Under the pieces are notes generated by a model that saw only the letters and a list, made by a program, of their open reading frames with translations, had not been told where the DNA came from and ran no database searches. The translations under genes and the position numbers were made by a program. Below are positions 8,944-18,327 of a stretch of 64,000 nt of DNA, piece by piece. This DNA comes from Mycosarcoma maydis (taxonomy: Eukaryota; Basidiomycota; Ustilaginomycetes; Ustilaginales). Position 1 is the first letter of the stretch. Each line of letters opens with the position of its first letter. Location: the NCBI RefSeq assembly GCF_000328475.2, contig NC_026480.1, positions 992,001-1,056,000 of the forward strand, written 5' to 3'.

Positions 8944-9636
8944 ATGGCTCGAATTTCTTACGCTCTCTTGATGGGTGTTATGATCGCTATGACCGGCATG
9001 CTCGTCGCCGATCCTACCAACGCTAAGCCTGTCGCTCAAGATGCTTTCAAGATCGACGAAGTGGTCAAGCGCGACCCCAATTCGGCTATCACGATGAACA
9101 AGCGCACGCTTGGTTTGCTCAATGAGCTCCTGTCTGGCGGCGCTCAGGCTGACGTTGACGCTGACGCCAACGTTGGCGTTGGCAGCCAGCTCTGGCCTTA
9201 CGGCGGCGTAAGTAAAGGTATCGGTGCTCATGCTCACGTCGGCGCTGATGTTGGCACCGGTGTCGGCCACCCCTACGGTTGGGGCGGATACCCGCCTCAC
9301 GGCTACCCTGTTTACGGACATCCCGGCTACTACCCAGGCTACGGGTATGGTGTTCCTCCGTATTCTGTTGGTACTCCATACTACCCTCCCCCTCCTCCCC
9401 ATGCTGGCAGCAGCGGTGGCCACGGCGGTCATGGTGGCCACGGCGGGTCTGGAGGTGCCCCAGGCGCGCCGGGTGGTGCTGGCGGTGCTGGTGCCCCCGG
9501 CGCTCCCGGTTCACCAGGCCAACCCAATGGCGGTAATGGGGGCAATGGTGGCAATGGAGGCAACGGTGGCAATGGAGGCAATGGCGGAAGCGGCGGTCAC
9601 GGCGGAAAGAGCGGCAGCAACACCTGCCACGCCTGA
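8944..9636 (+). CDS. Secreted glycine-rich repeat protein, function unknown
   Basis: 230 residues from the ATG at 8944; the frame is open further upstream but only this start gives a signal peptide (residues 1 to about 26, MARISYALLMGVMIAMTGML then VADPTNA). Two basic sites (VVKRDP, MNKRTL) fit Kex2 processing. The mature protein has an Ala/Asp/Val/Gly region, a Pro/Tyr/Gly segment (HGYPVYGHPGYYPGYGYG), then GHGGHGG, GAPG and finally tandem GGN repeats, ending in a single Cys (NTCHA). Its architecture resembles the 6982 gene: signal peptide, KR-D sites, low-complexity Gly tail. A GTAAGT at 9208 looks like a donor, but the frame keeps the same composition through it, so I keep one exon. Confidence 0.78.
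   Translation: MARISYALLMGVMIAMTGMLVADPTNAKPVAQDAFKIDEVVKRDPNSAITMNKRTLGLLNELLSGGAQADVDADANVGVGSQLWPYGGVSKGIGAHAHVGADVGTGVGHPYGWGGYPPHGYPVYGHPGYYPGYGYGVPPYSVGTPYYPPPPPHAGSSGGHGGHGGHGGSGGAPGAPGGAGGAGAPGAPGSPGQPNGGNGGNGGNGGNGGNGGNGGSGGHGGKSGSNTCHA
9410..9600 (+). repeat. Coding Gly-rich tandem repeats (GHG, GAPG, GGN)
   Basis: GGTGGCAAT/GGAGGCAAC nine-base units at about 9530-9590, preceded by GGCCACGGC-type units. These are slippage-prone coding repeats. Confidence 0.7.
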
Positions 9637-10175
9637 TCTAAATGACTCTGTCCGTCCACGACTCCAGCTCGCCTTCCAGCTACGACCAAATGACTCAATC
9701 TCCGCTTACGCATCTTGCAACTCTTTTGCATCCAATCACGCCGCTCGCCATGTCACAAACTCACGTCTGCTTCCGATCTCTGATGTTCTATCTAATTCGC
9801 AACTCATCGCTATCTTTCAGTTTGTTTGATGTCTTTCGTCTTACCGAGTGCTTGTGACGATTGAGAGGTTGAATACGATGGTATCTTGTTTGACAGGTGA
9901 GCATTAAGACCAACACTCGTGACTCACAACTCGCCCACGTCTGAATATTTCGAGATTCCACCACGTTCGTGTTTGGCGTTGCTTGCGTGTGTATGTGTTG
10001 GTTGGTCTGAGAGAGCTCCAATCGTGAATCGTGAACCCTCCACTCGTGCCTATTTTTAACTTGGCAATAATGATAACGAATCGTGAATGTTCTCGACCAC
10101 CGTTTCTTCGTGGTCACCTTCAATTCTGATAGTGCTCATTGCTTCTGCCGACGGCTAACGACCAAGTGACCAAGT
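9637..10175. other. Intergenic region
   Basis: 3' flank of the Gly-rich gene and promoter of the next gene. Contains CGTGAAT repeats at 10020-10035 and again near 10077-10088. No gene seen. Confidence 0.5.
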
Positions 10176-11220
10176 ATGGCACGTCTCACCGAAATACAAG
10201 ATGACTCTCACAGTGATGATGCAAGCTCAGCCTCTTCCTCCTCTAGGTCCAATCGAGCAGAGCTGACACAAGACGAAAAGGAGCAAATCCTTTTCAAATC
10301 CGGTATCATTGAAAAGCTTGGTCTTCCCAAAGACTTTGTGACGATGGATCAGGCACAGGTGCAGCTTGATGCGATCAACAGTAAAAACAAGTCGAAACAC
10401 GCCAAAAGCGCACTCGCGATGGGAATGGTCACGGAGGATGAAGACGACTCGGACGATGACTACGGCGTGGCATCGGACCACGAATTGGACGGAGACGATA
10501 CAGCCAACCGATTGATGCAGGAACAGCAAGCGACAGAGATGAGCTCTCAAGTAGAGAGCATGTTGGATCTGGTCATTTGGACCATGCCGTTTGGGTTCAT
10601 GTATACGCTCTTGGACGTCTTGGTGCGGCAGCAGTATGGCGAAACGGTCGGATTTGCGGATGAAGCTGTTCGGCTAGTTCGCGCTCTTCCTGGTAGGTTT
10701 TCAGCTCAAAGGAGTTGCATTGCAATTCGGTGCGTCACTGACATTGAGATTTGCCCCTGTTTCGATGCATGCAGTACTGGCCTTCTTCATTCACTTCAGT
10801 AAGTTTCTTGATCGCTAAGGTGCCGATTCCACCTTGCTTGACCTTGCAACTAATCAGTACCACCTCTCACCCCTCCTACAGACCTGACGTCGCAACACCA
10901 AGCCTTGGTACAAGGTCTGCTTTTCGTCTTATGCTCTGCTTGCGGCTGCTCGCTCATCTACATTGTCAACAAGGTAAGCTCGACGATCTCGAAGCATGTT
11001 GACCCTCCCGTATCTTGAGCTCGCAGTCGATTGACCTAGGGGTTTTTGTGCGTTTGTTATTTAACAGTCATCCTACGACGTCGTCGTACAGCGAGTCGCT
11101 CCACTAGGCACACTGTGGATCTTTTCCGTAGTGCGACTTGATCTCTTACCTGCATGCATCAGTTTAGCCATCGTAGCTGTATTTGTCAAACAGACGCAGC
11201 TAAAGATTGTTTTCGATTAG
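10176..11220 (+). CDS. Conserved fungal membrane protein of unknown function (four exons; DUF7719-like)
   Basis: I assembled four exons: 10176-10692, 10775-10798, 10858-10973 and 11068-11220, all with GT-AG introns of 82, 59 and 94 nt, in phase, ending at TAG. The product is about 269 residues. The N-terminal 120 residues are acidic and Ser-rich with a stretch of Asp/Glu (about 88-98). The C-terminal half has several hydrophobic helices, including MLDLVIWTMPFGFMYTLLDV with VLVRQQYGETVGF, then VLAFFIHFIPPLTPP, LLFVLCSACGCSLIYIVNK, and a last helix block (LPACISLAIVAVFVKQTQLK). This pattern fits a small uncharacterised fungal ER/vacuolar-type membrane family; the DUF7719 label is from memory and unverified. 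Confidence 0.75.
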
Positions 11221-11543
11221 CCCCGCACCTCTTCCAGGCAAGCCATGGGCTTTCCGCCACCATCGCATGCTCCCGCGACGCGCTGCATCTGAGCGTGTCC
11301 GACTGATGAGAAGTAGTGGGTACGAATTGAGAAAGCACCTCTGTTTGAAGGATCAGGAAGCGTGAATCTGTGAATAGCTCGGCCAAGTCCGAAAATCTAC
11401 AGCCAAAAAAAATCCACGGAATCTCCGCCGTGCTATGGTCTGTGCTTATCCGCTATCAATCGTGAATATAGTCGTGACCTCTTACGCTCTTCTTCCCACC
11501 ACCATCTTCCTACCATATCCACTTTGGATCCAATCCGGCCGCT
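11221..11543. other. Intergenic region, HIU hydrolase promoter
   Basis: No gene. Contains a single ATCGTGAAT motif near 11459-11467 and C/T-rich sequence before the ATG. Confidence 0.5.
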
Positions 11544-12023
11544 ATGTCCAAATCTCCGATCACATGTCATGTCCTCGACTCGACACTCGGTAAACCCGCC
11601 GCCAACGTCCGAGTCCAATTGGAAGCGCTGTCACTCGACTCTTCTTTCCGCATCCTAGCCACAGGAGCTACCAACAACGATGGTCGATGCCCTGATCTCT
11701 TAGCCGGCCAGAACGCAAAAGAGGTGCTGGCACCAAACGGAGTGTTCAAGATGATCTTCTACACCGGCGAGTACTTTGGCAAAGCTGGGAGAGCGACTTT
11801 CTATCCACAGGTCGAGGTGAGTATGCTTTGCGATAAACAAGCAAGCACATCAGTCGAAGCTGAGACCGGCCTTTTTGGGGAAAAGAACTAACCTCGATTT
11901 GAATCCGTGTCATGACTTTGCGTGAGACAGATCCTGTTCCAATTGACTGAATCACCAGATGCTCACTACCATATCCCTCTGTTGCTCTCGCCTTTCTCGT
12001 ATACTACTTATCGCGGATCTTAA
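11544..12023 (+). CDS. 5-hydroxyisourate hydrolase (transthyretin-like protein)
   Basis: Two exons, 11544-11816 and 11931-12023 (114-nt GT-AG intron, phase 0), give 121 residues, normal for the family. It hydrolyses 5-hydroxyisourate, the product of urate oxidase, to OHCU on the way to allantoin. The family signatures are present at both ends: [13 protein letters not shown] with His9 near the N-terminus, and the C-terminal tetrapeptide YRGS, which closes the active site in HIU hydrolases and is absent from true transthyretins. No C-terminal PTS1 is visible, though some homologues are peroxisomal through an N-terminal PTS2; none is evident here. It faces the PMP47-like peroxisomal carrier tail to tail. 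Confidence 0.92.
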
Positions 12024-12241
12024 GACCAGAAAGACGACCGCACCAAAGCAATAGCAAGTATTCCTGATACACTGGTGTGGCTCAGATGTGAACAGCTCGG
12101 CTGAGACACGTACGCTGTGGATGATGACGTTCGTTGCACGACAAGAAGTCCGATCCTTTATCTACAGACAATGAAGGACGGAGACAAAGACGGTGCAGCA
12201 GGGGAAGATGAAGGAGATGGCAGGATCGGAGAGATTGGCAT

Positions 12242-13374
12242 CTAGTTTTTAACGGGAGCCGCAGCAGCAACAGGCGCGATGAGAGTCTTGGTAATATTGA
12301 ACACCCTCTCCTTGCTAGCGAACAAGATAGCAGCCGTCAGGACCGACTGCAGCAATTTGCTCGTGATGCCCCTGTAGAGACCGGCGATACCTTCCCTCTG
12401 CACGATCTCGGTCATGGCGGTCCAGAGGTTAGAGCTGGCGCCCTTGTTGCTTCCTGCGTGCTGACGGCTCTTGATCACGATCTGCGGGTAGGTGAGACCG
12501 GTAGCAAAGAGCTTGGAGAGGGCACCGAGCCAGAAGAAATCCCAGTCGGAGAGCGAGACGCTACCGCCGTTGGCGCGCGCAAGGCGCGACTTGACGACCC
12601 AGTTCTTGAGTTGCTCAAAGGCCGTGTACTGCAGAACAGGGTTGATGACCAATACCAGGGCCGGGCCGAGACCCTTCCAGAGTGCCAGCAGGCCTTCATC
12701 GCGGATGATCTTCTGCATAGTCTGGATGAACCCCAACTTGACAGCCGTGGTCTTACCGGCAGCGGCGGCTTTGGGGTCGGCCTTGGCATCAGTGACACCA
12801 ACACGGACCGTCTGGCGCGTGTTGACGATCCAGATAGGGTTGGTGGAAACGGTGGTTGCAGTACCAGCAATCACTCCGGCAAGGATGGATTCGAACGTGG
12901 TGAGCGCTCCGCCTTGAGCAATGGTTGCCGTGGCACTGGCTGCAGCAGCTGCGGCGACCTTGGCCTTGGACTTGAGGATCGTCTCTCGGCACTTTTCAAA
13001 GAAGAAGTAGTACACGCTGTAAGAAGGCAAAGTGCACAATGATCAGCATGATCCATACCGAACCGTTTGATGCAAACTTACGCGATCAGCAATGCGCGCT
13101 ACCAATGAGAAAAGTTCAGAGGAGTCTGGCTCTTGGCAACTTACAAGTTGGTCACACCAATACCGAGCAAACTCGAGCTGAGACCGGCATAGAGACCAGC
13201 TACCCCCTCTTGCTGAAGGATCTTGAGCGCAGCCTTGATCATGGGCTCTTCGGGGTTCTTGGACGACTCGACGGCAGCACGCGTCGAGATACCCACGAGC
13301 GGGTAGGTGGCCGTCATGGCGACCATACCGCCAACACCGCCGGCGCAAGCATGGATGAAGGAGTCGTCAGACAT
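12242..13374 (-). CDS. Peroxisomal ATP carrier-like member of the mitochondrial carrier family (PMP47/ANT1/SLC25A17 type)
   Basis: Two exons on the minus strand, 13374-13145 and 13016-12242, separated by a 128-nt GT-AG intron; joining them restores the TNFVYYFFFEKCR block that is characteristic of PMP34/PMP47 carriers. The product has 334 residues and three carrier repeats with the family signature: YPLVGISTRAA, NPIWIVNTRQTV and YPQIVIKSRQH. The NPIWIVNTRQ motif and the substitution of the usual PxD in repeats support the peroxisomal adenine nucleotide subgroup, which imports ATP for fatty-acid activation. An Ala-rich linker lies between helices 2 and 3 (about residues 100-115). A tiny middle exon was considered but introduces a stop. 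Confidence 0.88.
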
Positions 13375-14140
13375 TGTCGTAGAACGAATTCTTGATTTGG
13401 CGCGTCAAGAGGGTCAAAGCAGACAGATAAGCGTTGATGCAAGCTAGGAAAAGAAGGATGAGGAGGTGATGTGGTTTGACAGACAGTAGCTGCACTCGGA
13501 GTGTTTAGGAATCCTGTAGCGTCAAGAAAAGCCGGAATGCGGGGAGCAGAGACGTTTCTCGCCTTTGGCCGGTGCTGCTGGACTATGCACGCTGTCGCTC
13601 TTTCCGTGTTTCTTGGTGTTTTGTGTGGAGAATCATGAATCATGAATCGTGAATGGCACCCGCCCCCGGTGTAACGCAGGCGAGATCGTGCAATTGATGT
13701 CAATCCATCCCTTTCATCGAGTGAAAAAGTTTGCTCAACCCAATCAGGCGCCTCCTTTCACCGCTGCTCCACCAATAGCATCTTTGATCAAGGCGCCAAG
13801 ATCGCAGCTCTTCCAGCTCGAAAGCGAGGGCGTGATTGTCATTGCAGTGTGTGTGGTTCAGTTGTTTTACTGCTTTTTGGGGCACTGGGCGAGTGTTTGT
13901 GGACCGGCCTTTTCAGGCTCTTTTTTGAGCCGGTGCAGCCTCTTTCTAAGTTAATCGCGACGCAGAGTGTCCGCATCAGTCGTGAAGCAAACGCGTGAAA
14001 AAGCGAGTTGGATCGGATCGTGTTTCAGAGTCTCAGCATCTGACCCGATCTCAACCTTTCATGTTTGCTCGAGGTTTTCGGTGGATCAGCCTTCTTGACG
14101 CTAGATCCTTCTTCAGGAAGTGCGATCACGATTGCTGCTA
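13375..14140. other. Intergenic region upstream of the peroxisomal carrier gene
   Basis: Holds the carrier promoter and the 3' flank of the nucleoside hydrolase gene. Only the repeat cluster at 13631-13654 stands out. Short frames here are not supported. Confidence 0.5.
13631..13654. repeat. CATGAAT/CGTGAAT 7-bp tandem repeat cluster
   Basis: Three tandem 7-bp units, two CATGAAT and one CGTGAAT, showing a common C-to-T (CpG to TpG-type) variant of the family. Confidence 0.75.
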
Positions 14141-15421
14141 TCATAAACCAATGCGCTCTAAGAACATCTTGGAGAACCACTCGGCCCCAGGTGTACCCGT
14201 AACCTCGTCAACTAACCCGACCTGCGACTCGTCCACCTCTTCGACCTTGCGGTGGACCGGAACATCTGGACTTTCAATCGTGTGAAGTTTTCTTTCGGCG
14301 TCCTCTGCTCTGTTTCCGCCCGTCTTTCTACTGCTGCCTTTACCCGTAAACCTGCGGTCGACGACACAAAAGCCTCTGGTGAGATCGCCCGAGGTTTCAA
14401 TCTGGAATCGACGCGGGGTATGCTTCCATCCGTTGCCGTCGATCGATCCAGTCGCAGGCATGGGCGCAAAAATGGCATGTGCGACAGCAAGTGGATCATG
14501 TGCCTCGAAAAGGTCATGTCTGTCCGGGTGAAACTCTTCCGGTGCGACCATGTTGTTGGTGAATGCTCGGGGATGAGTCAAGAAAGTCCCTATAAACCTT
14601 GCTAAATGACTTGCGCGCTCAGGTGTGTCCCGAGGCGTCTCGTAGGTAGCTTTGACTAAGCTGGAGTAAGGCACCGTATGTCCGCAAGTAATATCGAGTG
14701 CCAGCACCTGTATTGGCAGCTTGCGCCGTGCAAGTGCTGCATGTCGCGGAGCCTCGTCGATCAGCACGCGCACCGAGTAAGGATCGGCGTACCAATTGAA
14801 CTCGGCGACGGGCGACGTGTTGCCCGGAACATCAAATGCGCCTCCCATGACAGAAATACCACCGACCTTGGCGAACGTCTCGGGATCTTTGCGGAAGGCG
14901 GCAGCAAGGTTAGTCAAAGGTCCCAGCGCTGCAATGCGGACAGTGTGAGGAGGATGTTGTCGGATCGTGTCGAGGATCACGTCTGCCGCGGATTTGTCCG
15001 TTGGAGCCAGCGGGGCAACAATTTCCGTAGGTACGGGGAATGGATCGTTGGGTAGCCAGTTGACTCCAGACAGACCATCTCGGCCATGAAAGTAAGAAGC
15101 AGTGAACCTCTTGCCCTCCAACGGCTGCGTAGATCCTGAAGCGACGATCAAAGGTTCGGCATCAGCGCTAAAGGCGCGGTAGCGTTGCTTGACCACATCG
15201 GGTGTAGCGGGATCTGCCAGGTGGCGTTGCAGGACAGCAGCCAACCTCAGCACATTTGCATAGGCGTGGTCCAATGTTGTGTTGCCAAACGTCAGAGTGA
15301 TGGCCTTGACTGCCACCTCGTCGGGAGAAGCGAGTGCAAGCAAGATAGCGAGCACATCGTCGACCCCTGGGTCTGTATCGATGATGAGTGGGACGGGTGC
15401 TGTAGATTCGGAGTATGTCAT
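14141..15421 (-). CDS. Inosine-uridine preferring nucleoside hydrolase family protein
   Basis: 426 residues from the first in-frame ATG at 15421. The N-terminus carries the hallmark calcium/ribose-binding motif DTDPGVDD (residues 15-22). Further family blocks are AALGPLTNLAAA, MGGAF, EFNWYADP and, late, the HDPLAVAHA block that contains the catalytic His/Asp. The enzyme cleaves the N-glycosidic bond of ribonucleosides to base plus ribose (salvage or catabolism), probably in the cytosol. It is somewhat longer than the usual 310-350 residues owing to a loop near residue 75-110 and a 60-residue C-terminal extension. The frame stays open to 15562 with a basic, presequence-like leader but only a GTG start; an upstream exon cannot be excluded. 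Confidence 0.88.
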   Translation of the reverse strand: MTYSESTAPVPLIIDTDPGVDDVLAILLALASPDEVAVKAITLTFGNTTLDHAYANVLRLAAVLQRHLADPATPDVVKQRYRAFSADAEPLIVASGSTQPLEGKRFTASYFHGRDGLSGVNWLPNDPFPVPTEIVAPLAPTDKSAADVILDTIRQHPPHTVRIAALGPLTNLAAAFRKDPETFAKVGGISVMGGAFDVPGNTSPVAEFNWYADPYSVRVLIDEAPRHAALARRKLPIQVLALDITCGHTVPYSSLVKATYETPRDTPERASHLARFIGTFLTHPRAFTNNMVAPEEFHPDRHDLFEAHDPLAVAHAIFAPMPATGSIDGNGWKHTPRRFQIETSGDLTRGFCVVDRRFTGKGSSRKTGGNRAEDAERKLHTIESPDVPVHRKVEEVDESQVGLVDEVTGTPGAEWFSKMFLERIGL

Positions 15422-16352
15422 GATTCGCAGTGGTCGGCTGTAGTAGGCGTTGAAAAAAGGTGCTCGCAACTGTGAAATGCCTATTCGAGAGGTCAGATGG
15501 TGACCCTGCACGTGGCTTGCTACACGAGATCTAACTAGCAAGCTGCAACTGCTCCATCTCACTGTGCTCGGTCTTCACAGACTGTTTCGAACACTCGAGT
15601 CGTGCTTGAGCCGTCCAGAGATTTTTAGGCGCTGTCAAGGTGCAGTCCCTTGTGCAACGCAGGCACAGGTTCCGCCCCGAGTCAATTGTCGGGTATTTGT
15701 TCGGGACTTGCAAATCGTGAACTTGACGCTTGCTAGGACTTGCAAACGGTAAGATCTCCCGATGTTGCGGAAAGTGATCAGAGATCTCGGAATTCAGAAT
15801 GGCGTGCCGGAATTGTGTGCTCAGTCAAGTCAGTAATTACAATCACAATACGAATCACAAATAGAGTTATACATGATATTGTTCCAAACGAAATTAACAG
15901 AGCACTTTTTAGCCTTAATCGTGAATAATTCACGATTAATATTCCACAGCGCAACACAACCCACGACCGTGAACGTGCAAGTCTGCTCCACACTTGGGCT
16001 GGGCGAACGCCGGCGCACCTGTTCACACAAGATTAACGATTGAAATCAGCTGAGAGTTGCGCACTGCTGCTGCTGTTGCTGTTGGAAACGGTATCAGTCA
16101 CGATCCAACAGCTGATGTGTCACAGTGTGCAGAAATACCCCGGCTCTGAACAGTTTCGGTGTACAAGCACTCGTGATTCACGATTGTCCTAGCCTCTGAT
16201 GGACAAGTGATGTCGGCGTTTGGTCTAGAGCCCATTGAGCAATCAGCAGCCGTGCGTCTCGTGAGGTTGTGCGTTTTTCTCAAAATGCATTGCCTCCCTT
16301 GCTTCACTACTATCACGTCAAATTCATCATCCACAACCTCCCCACATCCAAA
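15422..16352. other. Divergent promoter region, nucleoside hydrolase / glutathione peroxidase
   Basis: About 930 bases between divergently transcribed genes. Contains a perfect 12-bp-arm inverted repeat (15915-15939) and CGTGATT/CACGATT motifs near 16170-16187. No gene supported. Confidence 0.5.
15915..15939. repeat. 25-bp perfect palindrome of the CGTGAAT family
   Basis: Arms TTAATCGTGAAT (15915-15926) and ATTCACGATTAA (15928-15939) are exact reverse complements around a single A. Confidence 0.9.
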
Positions 16353-17037
16353 ATGGTCTCATTCTACGATCTCAAGGCCAAAAAGCCCAGCCAGGAGGAC
16401 TACACCTTTGATCAACTCAAAGGCAAAGTCGTTCTAGTTGTCAACACCGCCTCCAAGTGCGGATATACTCCCCAGTTTGCTGAGCTTGAGGAGCTCAACA
16501 AAAAGTACGCTGACCAGGGTCTGCAGATCATTGGGTTCCCTTGCAACCAGTTTGCTGGTCAAGATCCAGGGAGCGATGAATCCATCGGCGAGTTCTGCCA
16601 ACGTGTAAGTGAACATGCTTTGCAAGAAGCGGATTGGTCCTAAGCAGCACTCTGACAGAGCGCACCCTTTGCCTTTTTTTTCGTGTGGGTTGGTAGAACT
16701 ACGGTGTAACTTTCCCGATGATGGCCAAATCCGATGTCAACGGCAGTAACACCAACGAGGTCTTCCAGTTCCTCAAGAAGGAAAAGGCTGGCATTCTTGG
16801 TACCGAGATGATCAGTATGCATCCCCCCCCTCCTTTCATCGTCGTTTCTTCTGATTCTGCGAGCAAGCTACTGACCATCGGCTGCTTCGGCACACGTCTC
16901 GCGCTGCTTTTGTATGCACAGAGTGGAACTTCACCAAATTCCTTATCGACAAGGAGGGTAACGTCATTGAGCGATATGGATCCAACACCAAACCATCGGC
17001 CATCGCACCCGCCATCGAGAAGCTTCTCTCCCAGTGA
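16353..17037 (+). CDS. Glutathione peroxidase (HYR1/GPX3-like thiol peroxidase)
   Basis: Three exons, 16353-16604, 16697-16814 and 16922-17037, with two GT-AG introns (92 and 107 nt), give 161 residues, the usual length of fungal GPX. It reduces hydroperoxides, in fungi usually with thioredoxin as donor. The peroxidatic Cys36 sits in NTASKCGYTPQ; the FPCNQFAGQ block (61-69) holds Cys64 and the Gln of the catalytic tetrad; Cys82 in EFCQR is the expected resolving cysteine; and WNFTKFLI supplies the catalytic Trp and Asn. No selenocysteine. The frame extends upstream to 16269 with a leader ending in SKMVS; the ATG at 16353 is preferred because it fits the family N-terminus. In yeast the homologue also senses peroxide for Yap1. 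Confidence 0.93.
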
Positions 17038-17325
17038 GAACATGTTGATGGGCGCTCGCTTTTGCATGCCGCTCTTGCGTCCATATTTCCTTTCTGTAAC
17101 GGCTACATTGATATACCTGATACCATACACTTTTGGTTCTTCAACTTTACTGCACTTTTGGCACTCGTAAAACAACGCGCCGGTTAGCACCAACAACGTG
17201 CAGTCACGACTCTGATTGCGTGGATGAAGAGACACTGCATGAACAAGGAGGAATCAGGCTGATCGGGACGAGTGATTCGCGTCAAAACTGACAGAGAGGA
17301 TTTGGTTCTCTTGGAAGTTGAGAAG

Positions 17326-18327
17326 CTACTGCTTGCTCGAGTAGATGCTCTCAGTATGCATAACAGCGACAATCTCGCGCATGCTTTCGTTACTCGCCAT
17401 CTGCACTGTTCGGATGGTGCTCTTGTTGGCGAACGCCGTGGCGGCGTGCAGGCCGAGAGCGATGATCCACAGCCCACAGATGCCCCATAGCGTACCAGCT
17501 TGGCTGATATCTAGCTCGATCAACGGCGTTCCGTTTTTGTTGACAGCAGTCTGAGAGGTGACGATGGATGATCCGGCCATGTAGGATGCGACAGCAGAGC
17601 AGATAGCTTCGATGAACGAGATGATCTGGAAAAACTGATCCGATCCGAAAATGAGGTTGAAAGCCTGTCCGCCTGTAAGGCCCATTGCTGCAACAGTGAC
17701 TGCTGGGGAAGGTGGGCGCGAAGAGCCGGAAGAGGAGGATCTGGTCGAAGCGATAGAGGAGACAGCCACGGTCATGGAAAGTTTGTGAGCCGAAGCGGTG
17801 GCAGCTAGACCGGTAAGCATGTTGAGTACACCACGGACGTAGGTTGCGTTGTCAACGCTAATGCGAGCAAACTGCACAAGGATGAGCAGAACGATGACCC
17901 CGGTCAAAGCGATAATCCCCTGAACATGCGAAGTGAACAAGGCTGCGGCGGTACTAGGAGCTGGCGTATCACCATCACCTCCATGTGAAGGTGAAGTGGT
18001 ATCATCCATGATCATAGCAACGCTCCTCCGACCGGCGACAGAAGCGAGTTCGTCCAACGTCAGGCCCTTCTTGGCCCCTCTTCTGTGAGCAGGAGCATTG
18101 TCCACAACGCTAGCAGCGTGCATATCCATCTCGTCTTCAGCGGCCTGTTGAGACGCATGCGCAGAGGCAGCAGCTGCTGCAACAGCTAGACAGTATTTTC
18201 CTCTACGCGAGGAGGCGAGAGATCGACCGCGAGATGGAATTTTGCCGCTCTCAATACGTGTGTATCTACCATTGCTGTCATGAAACTTGGCGGGAGGCTT
18301 CGAAGCGGAGAGGCTGAAGCTAGGCAT
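17326..18327 (-). CDS. Predicted four-helix membrane protein, function unknown
   Basis: 333 residues, single exon, ATG at 18327. The first 120 residues are Ser/Arg/Ala-rich with a KKGLTLDELASVAGRRSVAM segment and no signal peptide. Four hydrophobic helices follow: around VQGIIALTGVIVLLILVQFA (about 133-155), GVLNMLTGLAATASA (about 165-185), FFQIISFIEAICSAVASYMA (about 230-250) and LWGICGLWIIALGLHAATAF (about 283-305). A Ser-rich loop separates helices 2 and 3. I recognise no family. Strong Ala/Ser content and clean helices support a real protein; codon use looks like its neighbours. Confidence 0.7.
   Translation of the reverse strand: MPSFSLSASKPPAKFHDSNGRYTRIESGKIPSRGRSLASSRRGKYCLAVAAAAASAHASQQAAEDEMDMHAASVVDNAPAHRRGAKKGLTLDELASVAGRRSVAMIMDDTTSPSHGGDGDTPAPSTAAALFTSHVQGIIALTGVIVLLILVQFARISVDNATYVRGVLNMLTGLAATASAHKLSMTVAVSSIASTRSSSSGSSRPPSPAVTVAAMGLTGGQAFNLIFGSDQFFQIISFIEAICSAVASYMAGSSIVTSQTAVNKNGTPLIELDISQAGTLWGICGLWIIALGLHAATAFANKSTIRTVQMASNESMREIVAVMHTESIYSSKQ

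Noticed and set aside
9208..9345. GTAAGT donor-like site in the second Gly-rich gene
   Set aside because: The translation keeps the same Gly/Ala/His pattern through it and no convincing branch point and acceptor restore a better protein.
9119..9829. Alternative frames over the second Gly-rich gene
   Set aside because: Same repeat artefact; the 8944 frame alone has a signal peptide and normal stop.
13050..13110. Extra 17-nt exon inside the peroxisomal carrier intron (GTAG-flanked)
   Set aside because: It would create a TGA stop; a single 128-nt intron restores the conserved TNFVYYFFFEKC block.
15422..15562. Presequence-like extension of nucleoside hydrolase
   Set aside because: No ATG in frame; only GTG at 15562.
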